Assembly: GCA_001464275.1 (NCBI GenBank)
Contig: LNFL01000117.1
Coordinates: 1-64,000 of the forward strand
Reading direction: 5' to 3'
Length of the DNA: 64,000 nt
From: Actinobacteria bacterium Ga0077560
GTDB taxonomy: Bacteria > Actinomycetota > Thermoleophilia > Miltoncostaeales > Miltoncostaeaceae
The notes under the pieces are model-generated. The model had not been told where the DNA came from, searched no databases, and saw only the letters and a list, made by a program, of their open reading frames with translations. Both the position numbers and the translations under genes were made by a program. Positions 1 to 9,586 of the stretch are shown piece after piece. Numbering within the stretch: position 1 is the first letter of the stretch; each line of letters opens with the position of its first letter.

Positions 1-2076
1 CTCGCGCACCAGCACGTCGCCCATCCGCAGCCACTCGCCGTGCACCAGGTCGCGGGTGAGCTCCGCCCGGCGCCAGTAGCCGGAGGTGTTGGACGCGCTG
101 CGGATCCACAGCCGCCCGGGCTCACCATCACCGGTGACCCGCCCGTCGGGGTCGCGCAGCTCCACCTCCACGCCCGGCACCACGGAGCCCAGCGTGCCGC
201 CGCCGCGTTGCCCGGCCCGCGTGGAGATGAGGACGTTCGAGCACTCCGAGCACCCCAGGCCCTCGATGATGCGCAGGCCGGTGAGCTCCTCCAGCCGGGC
301 GGCCACGGGGCCGGGCAGGCTGTCGCCGGAGGCCACCGCGAGCCGCACCCCGTCCAGCACCCCGGGCTGGGGGTGCCGCGTCAGGAACTCGGCGAGTTGC
401 GCCCAGAACGTGGGGACGCCGGTGAGGACCGTCACCCGGTGGGCGGCCACCACCGACAGCGTGGTGCGGGGGTTGGGACGCGCGCCGCTCAGCACCGCCG
501 TGGCACCCGATCCGAGCACCCGGAAGAACCCGTTCCCGAACCCCAGCGAGGTGAACAGCCGCGCCGCGGAGTGGCAGCGATCGGCCGGGGTCAGCTCCAG
601 GACGTGCCGCGCGTAGGTGTCGATGCCGGTGGCCATGTCCCGGTGCGCGTGCATGGCGCCCTTGGGCCGGCCCGTGGAGCCGGAGGAGTAGACCAGGTAG
701 GCCAGGTCGTCGGGATGCACCGCGGCCGCGGGCCGGGGCGTTCCGGCCTCCAGCAGCGACGCGGGGGCGGTGGGCCAGCCGCCGGCGTCAACCTCAGGGT
801 CGGCCAGCGTGAGGGCGGGCTCGCAGTCGTCGAGGATGAGCCGCACGCGGTCGGCGGGGCTGGCGGGGTCCACCGGCACGGCCACCGCGCCCAGCCACGC
901 CGTGCCCAGGAACCCGGCCAGCCATGGGCGCCCGTCGCGCAGGGCGATCGCGACGCGGTCCCCGCGGCGCACCCCGGCGCCGGCCAGCGCGCCGGCGGCC
1001 CGCGCGGCGGCGTCACCGAGCGCGTCGTAGGTCCACTCGCCGTCCTCGTCGATCGCGGCCACCCGCCCTCCCGCCCCGGCCTCGCGGTGGCGCTGCACCA
1101 GCAGGTGCACCAGGTTGTCCCGGGGGGACACGTCCGGCACCGCCGGTGTGGCGGGGGGCGCCGCGGGGCCGGGCAGCAGGGCCTCGGCCAGGGCGTCGAA
1201 CGCCTCCACGGGCAGGCGCGAGGGGAGGGCGAGGATGGCGTCGGTGCCGCCCGCGGCGGCGTGGGCGGCGAGCACCTCCCGTGCCTGTTCGGGGGTGCCG
1301 ATGATGCCGCCGCGTGCCCGGAGCCAGCGCAGGACCCCCTCCGGCGTGCTGCCGAGCGCACGGGCCTCATCGGCCAGCCATCCGCGCATCTCGGCGTCGG
1401 ACCCCACCAGGCAGAAGGTGTAGAGCGCCGCCGCGGGCCGGGGGAGGCCCGCCGCCTCGGCGGCCTCGGCGGCCAGCCGGATGCGGTCGCCGAACGCCTC
1501 GGGTGTGGTCCACGCCGCCACGATGCCGTCGGCGCGCCGTCCGGCGAGGCGCAGCAGCACCGGGCCGTGGGCCGCCAGCCACACCGGCGGGGCGCCGATG
1601 GACGGGCGGTTCGGGGCGTCGGCGAGGACCCCCTCGACGTCCGCGCCGTCGGGATGGGCCAGCATCGCGCCCACCACCTCGAGCGCCCGCCGGACACCCG
1701 CGGTGCGGTCGGCGGGCGTGCCCATCGCGAACCCGTAGGCGTCGTGCTCGGCCCGGTCGGACCCGGTGCCGAGGCCCAGGATCATGCGGCCGCCGGACAT
1801 GACGTCCAGCACCGTGGCCATCTTCGCCGCCAGCTGCGGCGGCCGGTACGTGGCGCACGACACGGCGATCCCCAGCCGCGCGCGGGTGGTGAGCTGCGCG
1901 AGCGCCGCCAGGGTGGTGAAGGCCTCGAAGGTGGGCTCGCGCTTGATGCGCCCGGGGGACTGGAGGTGGTCGTTCACCCACAGGGCGTCCACGCCCCGGC
2001 GGTCCAACCGCTCGGCGACCACTCGCAGCGTCGCCCAGTCGCCCCCGTACTGGGGCACCCGGACGCCGATCCTCAT
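1..2076 (-). CDS. LLM-class oxidoreductase fused to acyl-CoA ligase (partial)
   Basis: One uninterrupted frame of at least 692 codons runs from an ATG at 2076 off the left edge. Residues 1-300 look like a luciferase-like (F420- or FMN-dependent) TIM barrel: the N-terminus is MRIGVRVPQYGG, followed by VLDVMSGGRMILGLGTG. From about residue 320 the protein is a class I adenylate-forming enzyme with the P-loop YSSGSTGRPKG near residue 461, and EGLGCSE and WLRMGD further on. It most resembles benzoate- or aryl-CoA ligases, which activate a carboxylate as acyl-AMP and then acyl-CoA. No stop or start signal lies at the junction, so I read it as a true fusion. The C-terminal lid domain is outside the window. 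It lies 15 nt after the LytR_C gene and is probably co-transcribed. The substrate is unknown. Confidence 0.85.
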   Translation of the reverse strand, partial: MRIGVRVPQYGGDWATLRVVAERLDRRGVDALWVNDHLQSPGRIKREPTFEAFTTLAALAQLTTRARLGIAVSCATYRPPQLAAKMATVLDVMSGGRMILGLGTGSDRAEHDAYGFAMGTPADRTAGVRRALEVVGAMLAHPDGADVEGVLADAPNRPSIGAPPVWLAAHGPVLLRLAGRRADGIVAAWTTPEAFGDRIRLAAEAAEAAGLPRPAAALYTFCLVGSDAEMRGWLADEARALGSTPEGVLRWLRARGGIIGTPEQAREVLAAHAAAGGTDAILALPSRLPVEAFDALAEALLPGPAAPPATPAVPDVSPRDNLVHLLVQRHREAGAGGRVAAIDEDGEWTYDALGDAAARAAGALAGAGVRRGDRVAIALRDGRPWLAGFLGTAWLGAVAVPVDPASPADRVRLILDDCEPALTLADPEVDAGGWPTAPASLLEAGTPRPAAAVHPDDLAYLVYSSGSTGRPKGAMHAHRDMATGIDTYARHVLELTPADRCHSAARLFTSLGFGNGFFRVLGSGATAVLSGARPNPRTTLSVVAAHRVTVLTGVPTFWAQLAEFLTRHPQPGVLDGVRLAVASGDSLPGPVAARLEELTGLRIIEGLGCSECSNVLISTRAGQRGGGTLGSVVPGVEVELRDPDGRVTGDGEPGRLWIRSASNTSGYWRRAELTRDLVHGEWLRMGDVLVRE

Positions 2077-2091
2077 GCTCGGCTCCGGGGC

Positions 2092-2604
2092 CTAGCCCGG
2101 ACCGAGGACCACGATCACGTCCACCCCGGCGGGCGCCGCGGTCGCGATGGCGCCGGTGGCGGGCAGCGCGGTGACCGTGCGGTAGCCCAGATCCTTGGCC
2201 ACGCGCTGGGCGGCGGGCCGCTTGCCGGGCCGGAAGTACACGACCGTCGGGGTCGTCTGGGTGGGCGCGTTGCCCGTGGCCGGGTTGGGATAGCCCAGGC
2301 CCGCCGCCCTGGCGGCCGTCTGCGCGGCCAGCCCGGTGACCGACGTGGCGTTCAGGATGCCGAGGGTGATCTGGGCGGGCTTGAGCTCGGCCGGCGCGGC
2401 GGGCGGGTTGGCCGTGGTGGTGCGCGCCGTGGTGGTCGCGGGCGCCGGGGCCTCCACCGTCGGAAGCACCTGCGCGGTGCCGCCGTCGCCCCGCGTGAGC
2501 CACCCCACGAAGAACCCGCCCACCAGGCACGCGAGGCCCACCGCGATGAACAGCGGGAGGGCGACCGGGGAGCGGCGGGCGGACGGCTCGGGATTGGTTG
2601 ACAT
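2092..2604 (-). CDS. LytR C-terminal domain membrane protein
   Basis: This 170-residue protein has a short basic N-terminus, one membrane helix at about residues 14-36, a Thr/Pro/Ala-rich linker to about residue 75, and a C-terminal domain starting ITLGILNATSVTGLAA that matches the LytR_C family. LytR_C domains occur in LytR-CpsA-Psr wall-polymer ligases and as stand-alone anchored proteins in actinobacteria; this one lacks the catalytic LCP domain. The extracellular domain is probably involved in cell-wall binding, which is inference. A TACCAT box 9 nt before the ATG suggests a near-leaderless mRNA. Confidence 0.8.
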   Translation of the reverse strand: MSTNPEPSARRSPVALPLFIAVGLACLVGGFFVGWLTRGDGGTAQVLPTVEAPAPATTTARTTTANPPAAPAELKPAQITLGILNATSVTGLAAQTAARAAGLGYPNPATGNAPTQTTPTVVYFRPGKRPAAQRVAKDLGYRTVTALPATGAIATAAPAGVDVIVVLGPG

Positions 2605-2613
2605 GCGACCGCG

Positions 2614-2619
2614 ATGGTA
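2614..2619 (-). promoter_or_regulatory. -10 box of the LytR_C gene
   Basis: TACCAT on the minus strand, 9 nt before the ATG at 2604, fits the leaderless pattern seen across this window. It sits inside the 11-bp palindrome ATGGTAACCAT (2614-2624), which could also be an operator. Confidence 0.45.
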
Positions 2620-2841
2620 ACCATGGCCCCGGTCGGATCCCCCCGGCGGGCCCGCGGGGCTCTTCACGTGGCCGGAACGCGTGGTAACGTGCGCGTGGTC
2701 GCCCATTCTGGACGACGCCCTGCTCCGTCTCGAACCCCCCGCTGAGCAGGCGTCACGCACGCGACCCGAGGTGGACCCCACCCCTCGCCTGACCACGCCG
2801 ACCCACCGCGTCCTCGATGAAGCGGCGGGACTCGCGACTGG

Positions 2842-4068
2842 ATGCCAGAAGGACTGCATTCCACGACCGAAGTGAGTGCCCCAACGTTGCCGGCTGACGG
2901 CCTCCGTGCCGCGCTGGACGACCCGTCGCGGGCCTGGCCCGACGTCGTCCTGCGCCCGCACCAGCTGGAGGCCCTCGACGAGCTGGCCGTGCGGCTGACC
3001 CATGGGGTCCAGCGCACCTGGGTCGACTCGCCGACGGGCTCCGGCAAGACCGTGATGTTCTGTGCCCTGGCGCAGGCCATGGGCGGATCGGCGTGCGTGC
3101 TGGTGCCCCGTCGCAACCTGGCGGAGCAGACGATCGCCCAGTTCCACCGGCACTTCCCGGCGGTCACGGTGCACGCGGAGGGCCCCGAGGCCATCGGCCG
3201 GCCCGGCGTGGCGGTGTGCACCTATCAGGCGGCGCTGCGCCACCAGGACCGCATCGACTGGGAGGGCCTGGGCCTGCTCATCTGCGACGAGGCCCACACG
3301 GCCCTCGGCGCCCAGACGCGGCTCCTGCTCGACCGGGCCGTCCACGCCACGGTCGTGGGCTTCACCGCGACGGGCAGTACCACCACCGGTCACGTCGAGC
3401 AGATCTTCGGGCCGGTGGCCACGACCCTCGACCGGGGGTCGGCGATCGAGCGGGGCATCCTCTGCCCCCTGCGCTCCCTGCGGGTCGAGCGCGCCGTGGA
3501 CCTCTCCGACGTCGCCCGGGTGCGCGGTGACTTCGAGCAGGGCAGCCTCGGCCGGGCCCTCGACAAGGCCCTGTGGCACAAGGCGTGCGCGGACGTCTGG
3601 GCCGAGCACTTCCAGCCGCTCGGGCTGGCCGGCGTGGCCTACACCGCCACGGTCGCCCAGGCGCACAACCTCGCCGACGAGCTCAAGGAGCGCGGCGTGA
3701 AGGCGGCCGCGGTGTCCGGCCAGACGCCGGCGCGCGAGCTGCAGACCACGCTGAAGATGTTCGGCGAGGGCTTCATCGACGTGCTGTGCAACGCCGACCT
3801 GCTCACCGAGGGCTGGGACGAGACCCGGGCCTCGGTGGTGATGCACCTGGCCCCCACCACCTCCGAGCGCGTCTTCGTGCAGCGCCTGGGCCGTGTGATG
3901 CGCCCCGCCCCGGACAAGGAGGCGGTGTCCGTCGAGTTCCTGCCCAAGGGCGACCCGATGGGCGTGAAGACCAGCCACGACATCTTCGGGGTGGGTGGCC
4001 GGGCCCCCGGACGCCGGCGACGAGCGCCACAAGCTGGCCAAGGCCGCGCGCGTCCTGGCCGAGCGTGA
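2842..4068 (+). CDS. DEAD/DEAH-type helicase, N-terminal part (frameshifted)
   Basis: This is a superfamily 2 helicase of the type I restriction/UvrB-like (ResIII) group. Motif I DSPTGSGKT is near residue 63, motif II CDEAH near 147, motif III GFTATG near 173 and motif VI QRLGRVMRP near 345, so both RecA-like lobes are present. Similarity ends around HDIFGV (about 3990); the remaining residues to the stop are low-complexity Arg/Gly. The natural continuation is in the +1 frame from about 3995. Dropping one base from the G/T-rich stretch near 3991-4000 restores a single protein ending at 5386. The ATG at 2842 was chosen; a GTG at 2872 is possible. The fragment is listed separately because the published reading frame would stop here. 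Confidence 0.8.
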   Translation: MPEGLHSTTEVSAPTLPADGLRAALDDPSRAWPDVVLRPHQLEALDELAVRLTHGVQRTWVDSPTGSGKTVMFCALAQAMGGSACVLVPRRNLAEQTIAQFHRHFPAVTVHAEGPEAIGRPGVAVCTYQAALRHQDRIDWEGLGLLICDEAHTALGAQTRLLLDRAVHATVVGFTATGSTTTGHVEQIFGPVATTLDRGSAIERGILCPLRSLRVERAVDLSDVARVRGDFEQGSLGRALDKALWHKACADVWAEHFQPLGLAGVAYTATVAQAHNLADELKERGVKAAAVSGQTPARELQTTLKMFGEGFIDVLCNADLLTEGWDETRASVVMHLAPTTSERVFVQRLGRVMRPAPDKEAVSVEFLPKGDPMGVKTSHDIFGVGGRAPGRRRRAPQAGQGRARPGRA

Positions 4069-5386
4069 CGGCAACGTCTCACAGCTGGTCAACACCGGCG
4101 CCGACCACCACGACATCGCCCGGGGCTTCGCCAACGGCGGCTGGCGCGAGGCCGACACCGGCCAGCTGCGCGGCATCCTGGTGGAGGAGTGGATCGAGGC
4201 CGCCGCGTCGGAGGCCACCTGCCAGGAGGTCGCCGACCGCGTCGCCGCCGGCCTGCCGCCGCAGGGGGCGATCGCCTGGTGGGGTTTGTCCGGGGTGCTG
4301 GAGCGCCACGCCCGCGACGGCGCCGACCAGCCCATGTGGCGCGAGTGGGCGATGGCGCTGCTGGTGCAGCCCGACCTGCGGATGTCGCTGCCCGACGACG
4401 TGCCGCGCAAGGTCCTGGACCGCCTGCGGATGACCGCGCGCGAGCGGCTGCGGTCGCTGTGGTACCACGCCAACGGCTCCGGCAAGTGGGACCGCATCAC
4501 CGCCCTGGAACAGCTCGGCCGCTCCGGCGACCGCCGCCGCCGGTGGAGCGCGCTGGAGGAGGCCTCGCCGTGGGCGCCGGCCTGGGCCTGGGACGTCTCT
4601 CGGGGCCTCGCCGAGGTGCACCGGCCGGGCCGCAACCAGGAGGCCGCCCGCATCGCGGCCTGGGAGGCCCGGCACCTCATCGCCAACGGCGGCGAGGTGA
4701 ACGTGATCGCCATGTGGCTGAAGGCCGCCGGTGGCCCCCCGCCGGAGCCGGTGCCGCCGCCGGAGGGCGATCCGCCCCTGCGGCTGGGACAGGCCGCCCG
4801 CCTCACCGTGGTGCTGGGCCCCGGCGACGTCCCCACCCGGCCCGAGCACGTTCGCCTGGCGGCCCGTGCCGCCGCCGCCGTGGGCGGCTGGGGCGAGCTG
4901 CGTGGCTTCATGGACTCGCTGGACCTCTCCACCGCCGACGCGCGCCGCGCCCTGCGCGCCGCCGTCGGTGCCACCCAGCCGAAGGCCCTGCTCTCCCGGC
5001 GCGCCTGGAACGCGCTGCGCACCCGCTTCCCGCGCCTGCCGTCCGCCGAGGACGTGGGGATCGGCGAGGGCGGCAAGCGCCGCGAAGCCGCCGAGGAGGG
5101 CGCGGCCGCCACGCGCTCGCGCCGTCGCCGTCGTCGCCGTCTCAGCACCCCGATGGGCGACGGCACCGCGCCGGCCGCCGCATCGCCGCCGCCCGGAACG
5201 GCCGAGACCGACGCGGACGACGCGCCGGTCTCGGAGGCCCCCGCCGAGCCCGCGGACGGCGAGACCCCGGCCACAGGGGCCGCACGTCCGCGCCGTCGCC
5301 GTCGCCGTCGCCGCTCCCGCGGGGGTGCCGGGGCCGGGCCGGCCGAGGGCGAGGGCGGGAACTCGCCGGAACCCGCGGAGGGGTAG
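3995..5386 (+). CDS. Helicase C-terminal part (downstream of the frameshift)
   Basis: This is the continuation of the helicase at 2842 in the +1 frame. The first residues, GPPDAGDERHKLAKAARVL, pick up where the upstream frame loses sense. Residues up to about 350 form a helical, Trp-rich region that I cannot assign to a named family. The last 110 residues alternate Arg clusters (for example RSRRRRRRRL) with Ala/Glu/Pro-rich stretches, a likely disordered nucleic-acid-binding tail. The GTG at 3995 is unlikely to be a real start. Full-length product would be about 848 residues. Confidence 0.7.
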   Translation: MAGPPDAGDERHKLAKAARVLAERDGNVSQLVNTGADHHDIARGFANGGWREADTGQLRGILVEEWIEAAASEATCQEVADRVAAGLPPQGAIAWWGLSGVLERHARDGADQPMWREWAMALLVQPDLRMSLPDDVPRKVLDRLRMTARERLRSLWYHANGSGKWDRITALEQLGRSGDRRRRWSALEEASPWAPAWAWDVSRGLAEVHRPGRNQEAARIAAWEARHLIANGGEVNVIAMWLKAAGGPPPEPVPPPEGDPPLRLGQAARLTVVLGPGDVPTRPEHVRLAARAAAAVGGWGELRGFMDSLDLSTADARRALRAAVGATQPKALLSRRAWNALRTRFPRLPSAEDVGIGEGGKRREAAEEGAAATRSRRRRRRRLSTPMGDGTAPAAASPPPGTAETDADDAPVSEAPAEPADGETPATGAARPRRRRRRRRSRGGAGAGPAEGEGGNSPEPAEG

Positions 5387-5443
5387 GCGGGCTCTCCGAA
5401 CGTCCGGTTGCGCGCCCGCCGGACGCGTGGCCATGCTGTGGGC

Positions 5444-5704
5444 ATGCCGCTGCCAGCCGCATCCGGACCGGACGCCGTCGCCGACGCCCTGTGGGATCGC
5501 GTGCGCCGGCTCGCCCGCGTGGCCGAGGACCTCACCGAGGCCGAGGCGATGGGCGAGCTGGACGACGAGGGGCAGGCGCAGCTGCTGCGGGCGCGCGTGC
5601 GCCTCGCGCGGGCCGCGTCGCGCGCGCAGATGGCCGACGACCTGGCCGACCAGCTGGCGGAGCTCCGCGCGGTTCGGGCCCGGGCGGCGGCCGCCCGCGG
5701 CTGA
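5444..5704 (+). CDS. Small helical protein of unknown function
   Basis: An 86-residue protein rich in Ala, Arg, Glu and Leu, predicted to be almost entirely helical with heptad-like spacing (LWDRVRRLARVAEDL, MADDLADQLAEL). I do not recognise the family. The ATG at 5444 is preceded at 6 nt by CATGCT, a weak match to the leaderless promoter pattern. It lies between the helicase and the protease operon. The coding call rests on codon periodicity and position only. Confidence 0.5.
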   Translation: MPLPAASGPDAVADALWDRVRRLARVAEDLTEAEAMGELDDEGQAQLLRARVRLARAASRAQMADDLADQLAELRAVRARAAAARG

Positions 5705-5783
5705 CCCGGGAACCGGCGTTCCGGAGCCCGTTCTTCAGCGGCTCGCAACGGAGTCTTCACACACCGGCGGTACAACCTTGCCC

Positions 5784-6691
5784 GTGAACGAGCTTCCCCC
5801 GATCCCGCCCCGCCCCGCCTCGCCGGACGGCCTGCCGCCCATCCCGCCGAAGGCGGCGCCCAGCGACGGCCTGCCGCCGCTTCGGGCCGACGACCCCCGC
5901 GGGTGGCGTCCGCCACCCGCCGCCCGCCCCGCCCCGCCCCGCCCGCGCGGCCGCAGCACGCGGCCCGCGTCCGGGCCGGGGACGCGCATCGGCCTGCCGG
6001 TGATCGCCGCGGTGCTGGCCGCCGGCGCCATCGGCGGCGTGGCCGGCGCAACCTTCGGTGGCGGCGACTCCTCGCCGCCGCCCGCCACCCCCACCACCGC
6101 CGCCCCGGCGCCCAGCAGCCCCGCCGGGGCGCTGGCGTCCGCCGTGGCGGCGGCCGCGCCGTCGGTGGTCGTCGTGCGGTCCGGCACCGGCCAGGGCAGC
6201 GGCGTCGTCCTGTCCGACCGCGGCCTCATCGTGACCAACCACCACGTCATCGATGGTCAGGACCGCGTCGAGATCGTCACCGCGGACGACCGCAGCGTGT
6301 CGGCCCGCGTGGTCGCCGATGACCCCGGGCAGGACCTCGCGATCCTCGAGCCCGCCGGCCCGGTGGGCCCCGGTGCGCTGATGGCCACGGAGGCCAACGG
6401 CGGCCTGCGCGTGGGCGACCAGGTCTTCGCCATCGGCAGCCCGTTCGGCCTGCAGAACACCGTCACCTCGGGGATCGTGAGCTACGTCGACCGCCCCGCC
6501 GACGGCGGCGGCGTGCCGATGATCCAGACCGACGCCCCCATCAACCCGGGCAACTCCGGTGGCGGGCTCTTCGACCTGCGCGGCCGGCTGGTGGGCATCC
6601 CCACCTCCATCCGCGCGCCCATCAGCGGGAACGTCGGGATCGGCTTCGCCGTCCCCGCGTCCCGCGTGACCGAGCTGCTGGAGCGCGTCCC

Positions 6692-6695
<4 letters not shown>
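5784..6695 (+). CDS. S1C trypsin-like serine protease (HtrA/DegP-like, no PDZ)
   Basis: A 303-residue membrane-anchored protease. Residues 1-60 are Pro-rich and cytosolic, a membrane helix lies near 70-90, and a Pro/Ala/Thr linker leads to the protease domain. The triad is visible as His154 (TNHHVID), Asp184 (DPGQDLAIL) and Ser258 (NPGNSGGGLFD), with the S1C hallmark IGSPFGLQNTVTSGIVS between them. No PDZ domain follows, unlike classic DegP. A GTG at 5784 gives the expected N-terminus. The last codons overlap the MoxR start by 4 nt (ATGA), so it is translationally coupled to the MoxR-VWA operon and may process envelope proteins with it, which is inference. Confidence 0.88.
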
Positions 6696-7721
<1,026 letters not shown>

Positions 7722-7747
<26 letters not shown>

Positions 7748-8648
7748 CACCGCCCCGCGCCCGTCGGCGCGGGCGGATGCGCTGCTGCGCCGCGTGGAGT
7801 TCCGCGTGGGACGCCGCCTGGACGGCATCCTGCAGGGGGAGCGCCGCGGCCGGCGGCCCGGCCCGGGCGGCGAGCCCGCGGTGACCCGCCGGTACGAACC
7901 GGGCGACGACGTCCGGTGGATCGACTGGGCACTCACCGCCCGCACCCGGCAGGCCATGGTGCGCGTGCCGGAGCTGGAGCCGGTGCTCACCGCATGGGCG
8001 CTGGTGGACCGCTCCCCGAGCATGGACTTCGGCAGCGGCGAGGTCACCAAGGGGCAGCTGGCAGCCGAGGCCCTGGCCGGGCTGGGCGTGGTGCTGCGCC
8101 GGCGGGGTGACCGCCTGGGCGTGGTCGCCACCACCACGGGCGGCCTCGACCTGGTGCGTCAGCCGCGCGGCGACCGCCGCGGCCTGGTGGCGGCGATCGC
8201 CGAGGTGAGCGCGGTGCGCTCCACCGCGGAGCCCGGCCGCACCCAGCTGGCCGCGGCCGTCGGCGCCCTGGGGCGGGTGGCCCGGCACCGCGGCGCCATC
8301 GTCGTGATCTCCGACTTCCCGCCCTCGCCGGCGCTCGAAAACGCCATGGGCACGCTGGCGCGGCGCCACGAGCTGATCGCGGTGGAGGTGCGCGACCCGC
8401 GTGAACGGGAGCTCCCCTCCCTGGGCCCGGTGCGCCTGCGCGACATGGAGACCGGCGCCACCCGCCTGGTGGACACCGCCGACCCGCGCTTCCAGGCCCG
8501 GCTGGCCGAGGTGCAGGCCCAGGAGCGCGCCCGGCGCGCGGCAATGCTCGCCCGCGCCGGGGCCCGCCACGTGGTGCTCGACACGGACGGCGACTGGGTG
8601 TTGCCGCTGGCGCGCGCGCTCTCCCAGCCCCGCCGGCGGTCCCTGTGA
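7722..8648 (+). CDS. DUF58 domain-containing protein
   Basis: A 308-residue protein with the DUF58 signature: a basic region GRRPGPGGEPAV, then RRYEPGDDVRWIDWALTAR near residue 60 and a degenerate VWA-like fold beginning WALVDRSPSMDFG. It has no obvious membrane segment. The TTG at 7722 overlaps the MoxR gene by 26 nt and leads directly into a sensible N-terminus. DUF58 proteins accompany MoxR ATPases and are thought to link them to VWA partners. The stop overlaps the next gene's GTG by 4 nt. Confidence 0.88.
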
Positions 8649-9586
8649 CCGACATCTCCTTCGGCCGTCCGCTGTTCCTGCTCGCCATCCCCGTGGTGGC
8701 GCTGCTGGGCTGGCTGCTGGTGCGCTGGCGCGCCCGGCGGCCCGGCGCCGGCCTGCCATACCCCGACCTGGACGAGCTGGCCCGCGTGGACCTGGCGCCC
8801 CGCCGCCGCCGGCACCTGCCGCTCGCGCTCGCCGCGCTCGCGGCGCTGCTGCTGACGCTCGGCATCGCGAAGCCGCAGATGCCCCAGGACCAGGCGCGCA
8901 AGCAGTCCACGATCATGCTGGCGGTCGACGTGTCGGGTTCGATGGCCGCCGACGACGTCGAGCCGTACCGCCTGCGCGCCGCGCAGGACGCGGCGCTGCG
9001 GTTCGCCGACCGGGTGCCGCGCGCCTACGAGGTGGGGCTGGTCGCGTTCTCGGGCGGCGCCTCGGTGATCGTGCCGCCCACGACGGACCGCCAGCAGCTG
9101 AAGGCGGGTATCGAGAGCCTGGTGCCGGGCGGCGCCACCGCCATCGGCGAGGCCATCGTGACCTCCCTGCAGGCCATCGAGGAGCGCCAGGGCGGCCAGG
9201 TGCGCGAGGACTCCGCGCGCATCCTGCTGCTCTCCGACGGCTCCAACACCGACGGCATCTCGGTCTCGGAGGCCGTCGACCGCGCCCAGGGCGCCGGCGT
9301 GCCGGTGTTCACCGTGGCGCTCGGCACGCAGGACGGCACGCTGCCCGACGGCCGCCCCGTGCCGCCCGACGTCGCGAGCCTGGCGACCATCGCCGACCAG
9401 ACCGGCGGCGAGGCGTTCGAGAGCCGCGACGCCGAGTCGGTCTCGAAGGTCTACGAGCGGCTCGGCGCGTTCATCGGGACCGAGCGCGTGACCAGCGAGG
9501 TGACCGGCACCGTGGCGGGCCTCGGCCTGATCGCCCTGCTGCTGGCCGGCGCCGCATGGTGGCGATGGGGGGTGCGGCTCGGATGA
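8645..9586 (+). CDS. VWA domain protein, BatA-like (first copy)
   Basis: A 313-residue protein: membrane helices near residues 8-25 and 58-74, a von Willebrand factor A domain from about residue 88 with the metal-binding MIDAS motif DVSGSM, and a last membrane helix near 285-305. This topology places the VWA domain outside the membrane, as in Bat proteins of Bacteroidetes aerotolerance operons and their actinobacterial relatives. GTG start in a 4-nt overlap with the DUF58 gene. It probably binds a partner protein in a metal-dependent way under control of the MoxR ATPase. Confidence 0.9.
   Translation: MTDISFGRPLFLLAIPVVALLGWLLVRWRARRPGAGLPYPDLDELARVDLAPRRRRHLPLALAALAALLLTLGIAKPQMPQDQARKQSTIMLAVDVSGSMAADDVEPYRLRAAQDAALRFADRVPRAYEVGLVAFSGGASVIVPPTTDRQQLKAGIESLVPGGATAIGEAIVTSLQAIEERQGGQVREDSARILLLSDGSNTDGISVSEAVDRAQGAGVPVFTVALGTQDGTLPDGRPVPPDVASLATIADQTGGEAFESRDAESVSKVYERLGAFIGTERVTSEVTGTVAGLGLIALLLAGAAWWRWGVRLG

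Noticed and set aside
40-2601. An 853-codon open frame on the plus strand at the left edge
   Set aside because: It is antisense to the LLM-ligase fusion and LytR_C genes, is rich in Arg/Gly/His, and has no domain.
3985-4005. Programmed ribosomal frameshift in the helicase
   Set aside because: No slippery heptamer of the usual type and no evident downstream structure; a single-base indel is simpler.
2092-6051. A 1319-codon open frame on the minus strand
   Set aside because: Only its last 170 codons (the LytR_C gene) have family features. The rest is low-complexity Arg/Ala/Ser sequence antisense to the helicase and protease genes, a usual artefact of high GC content.
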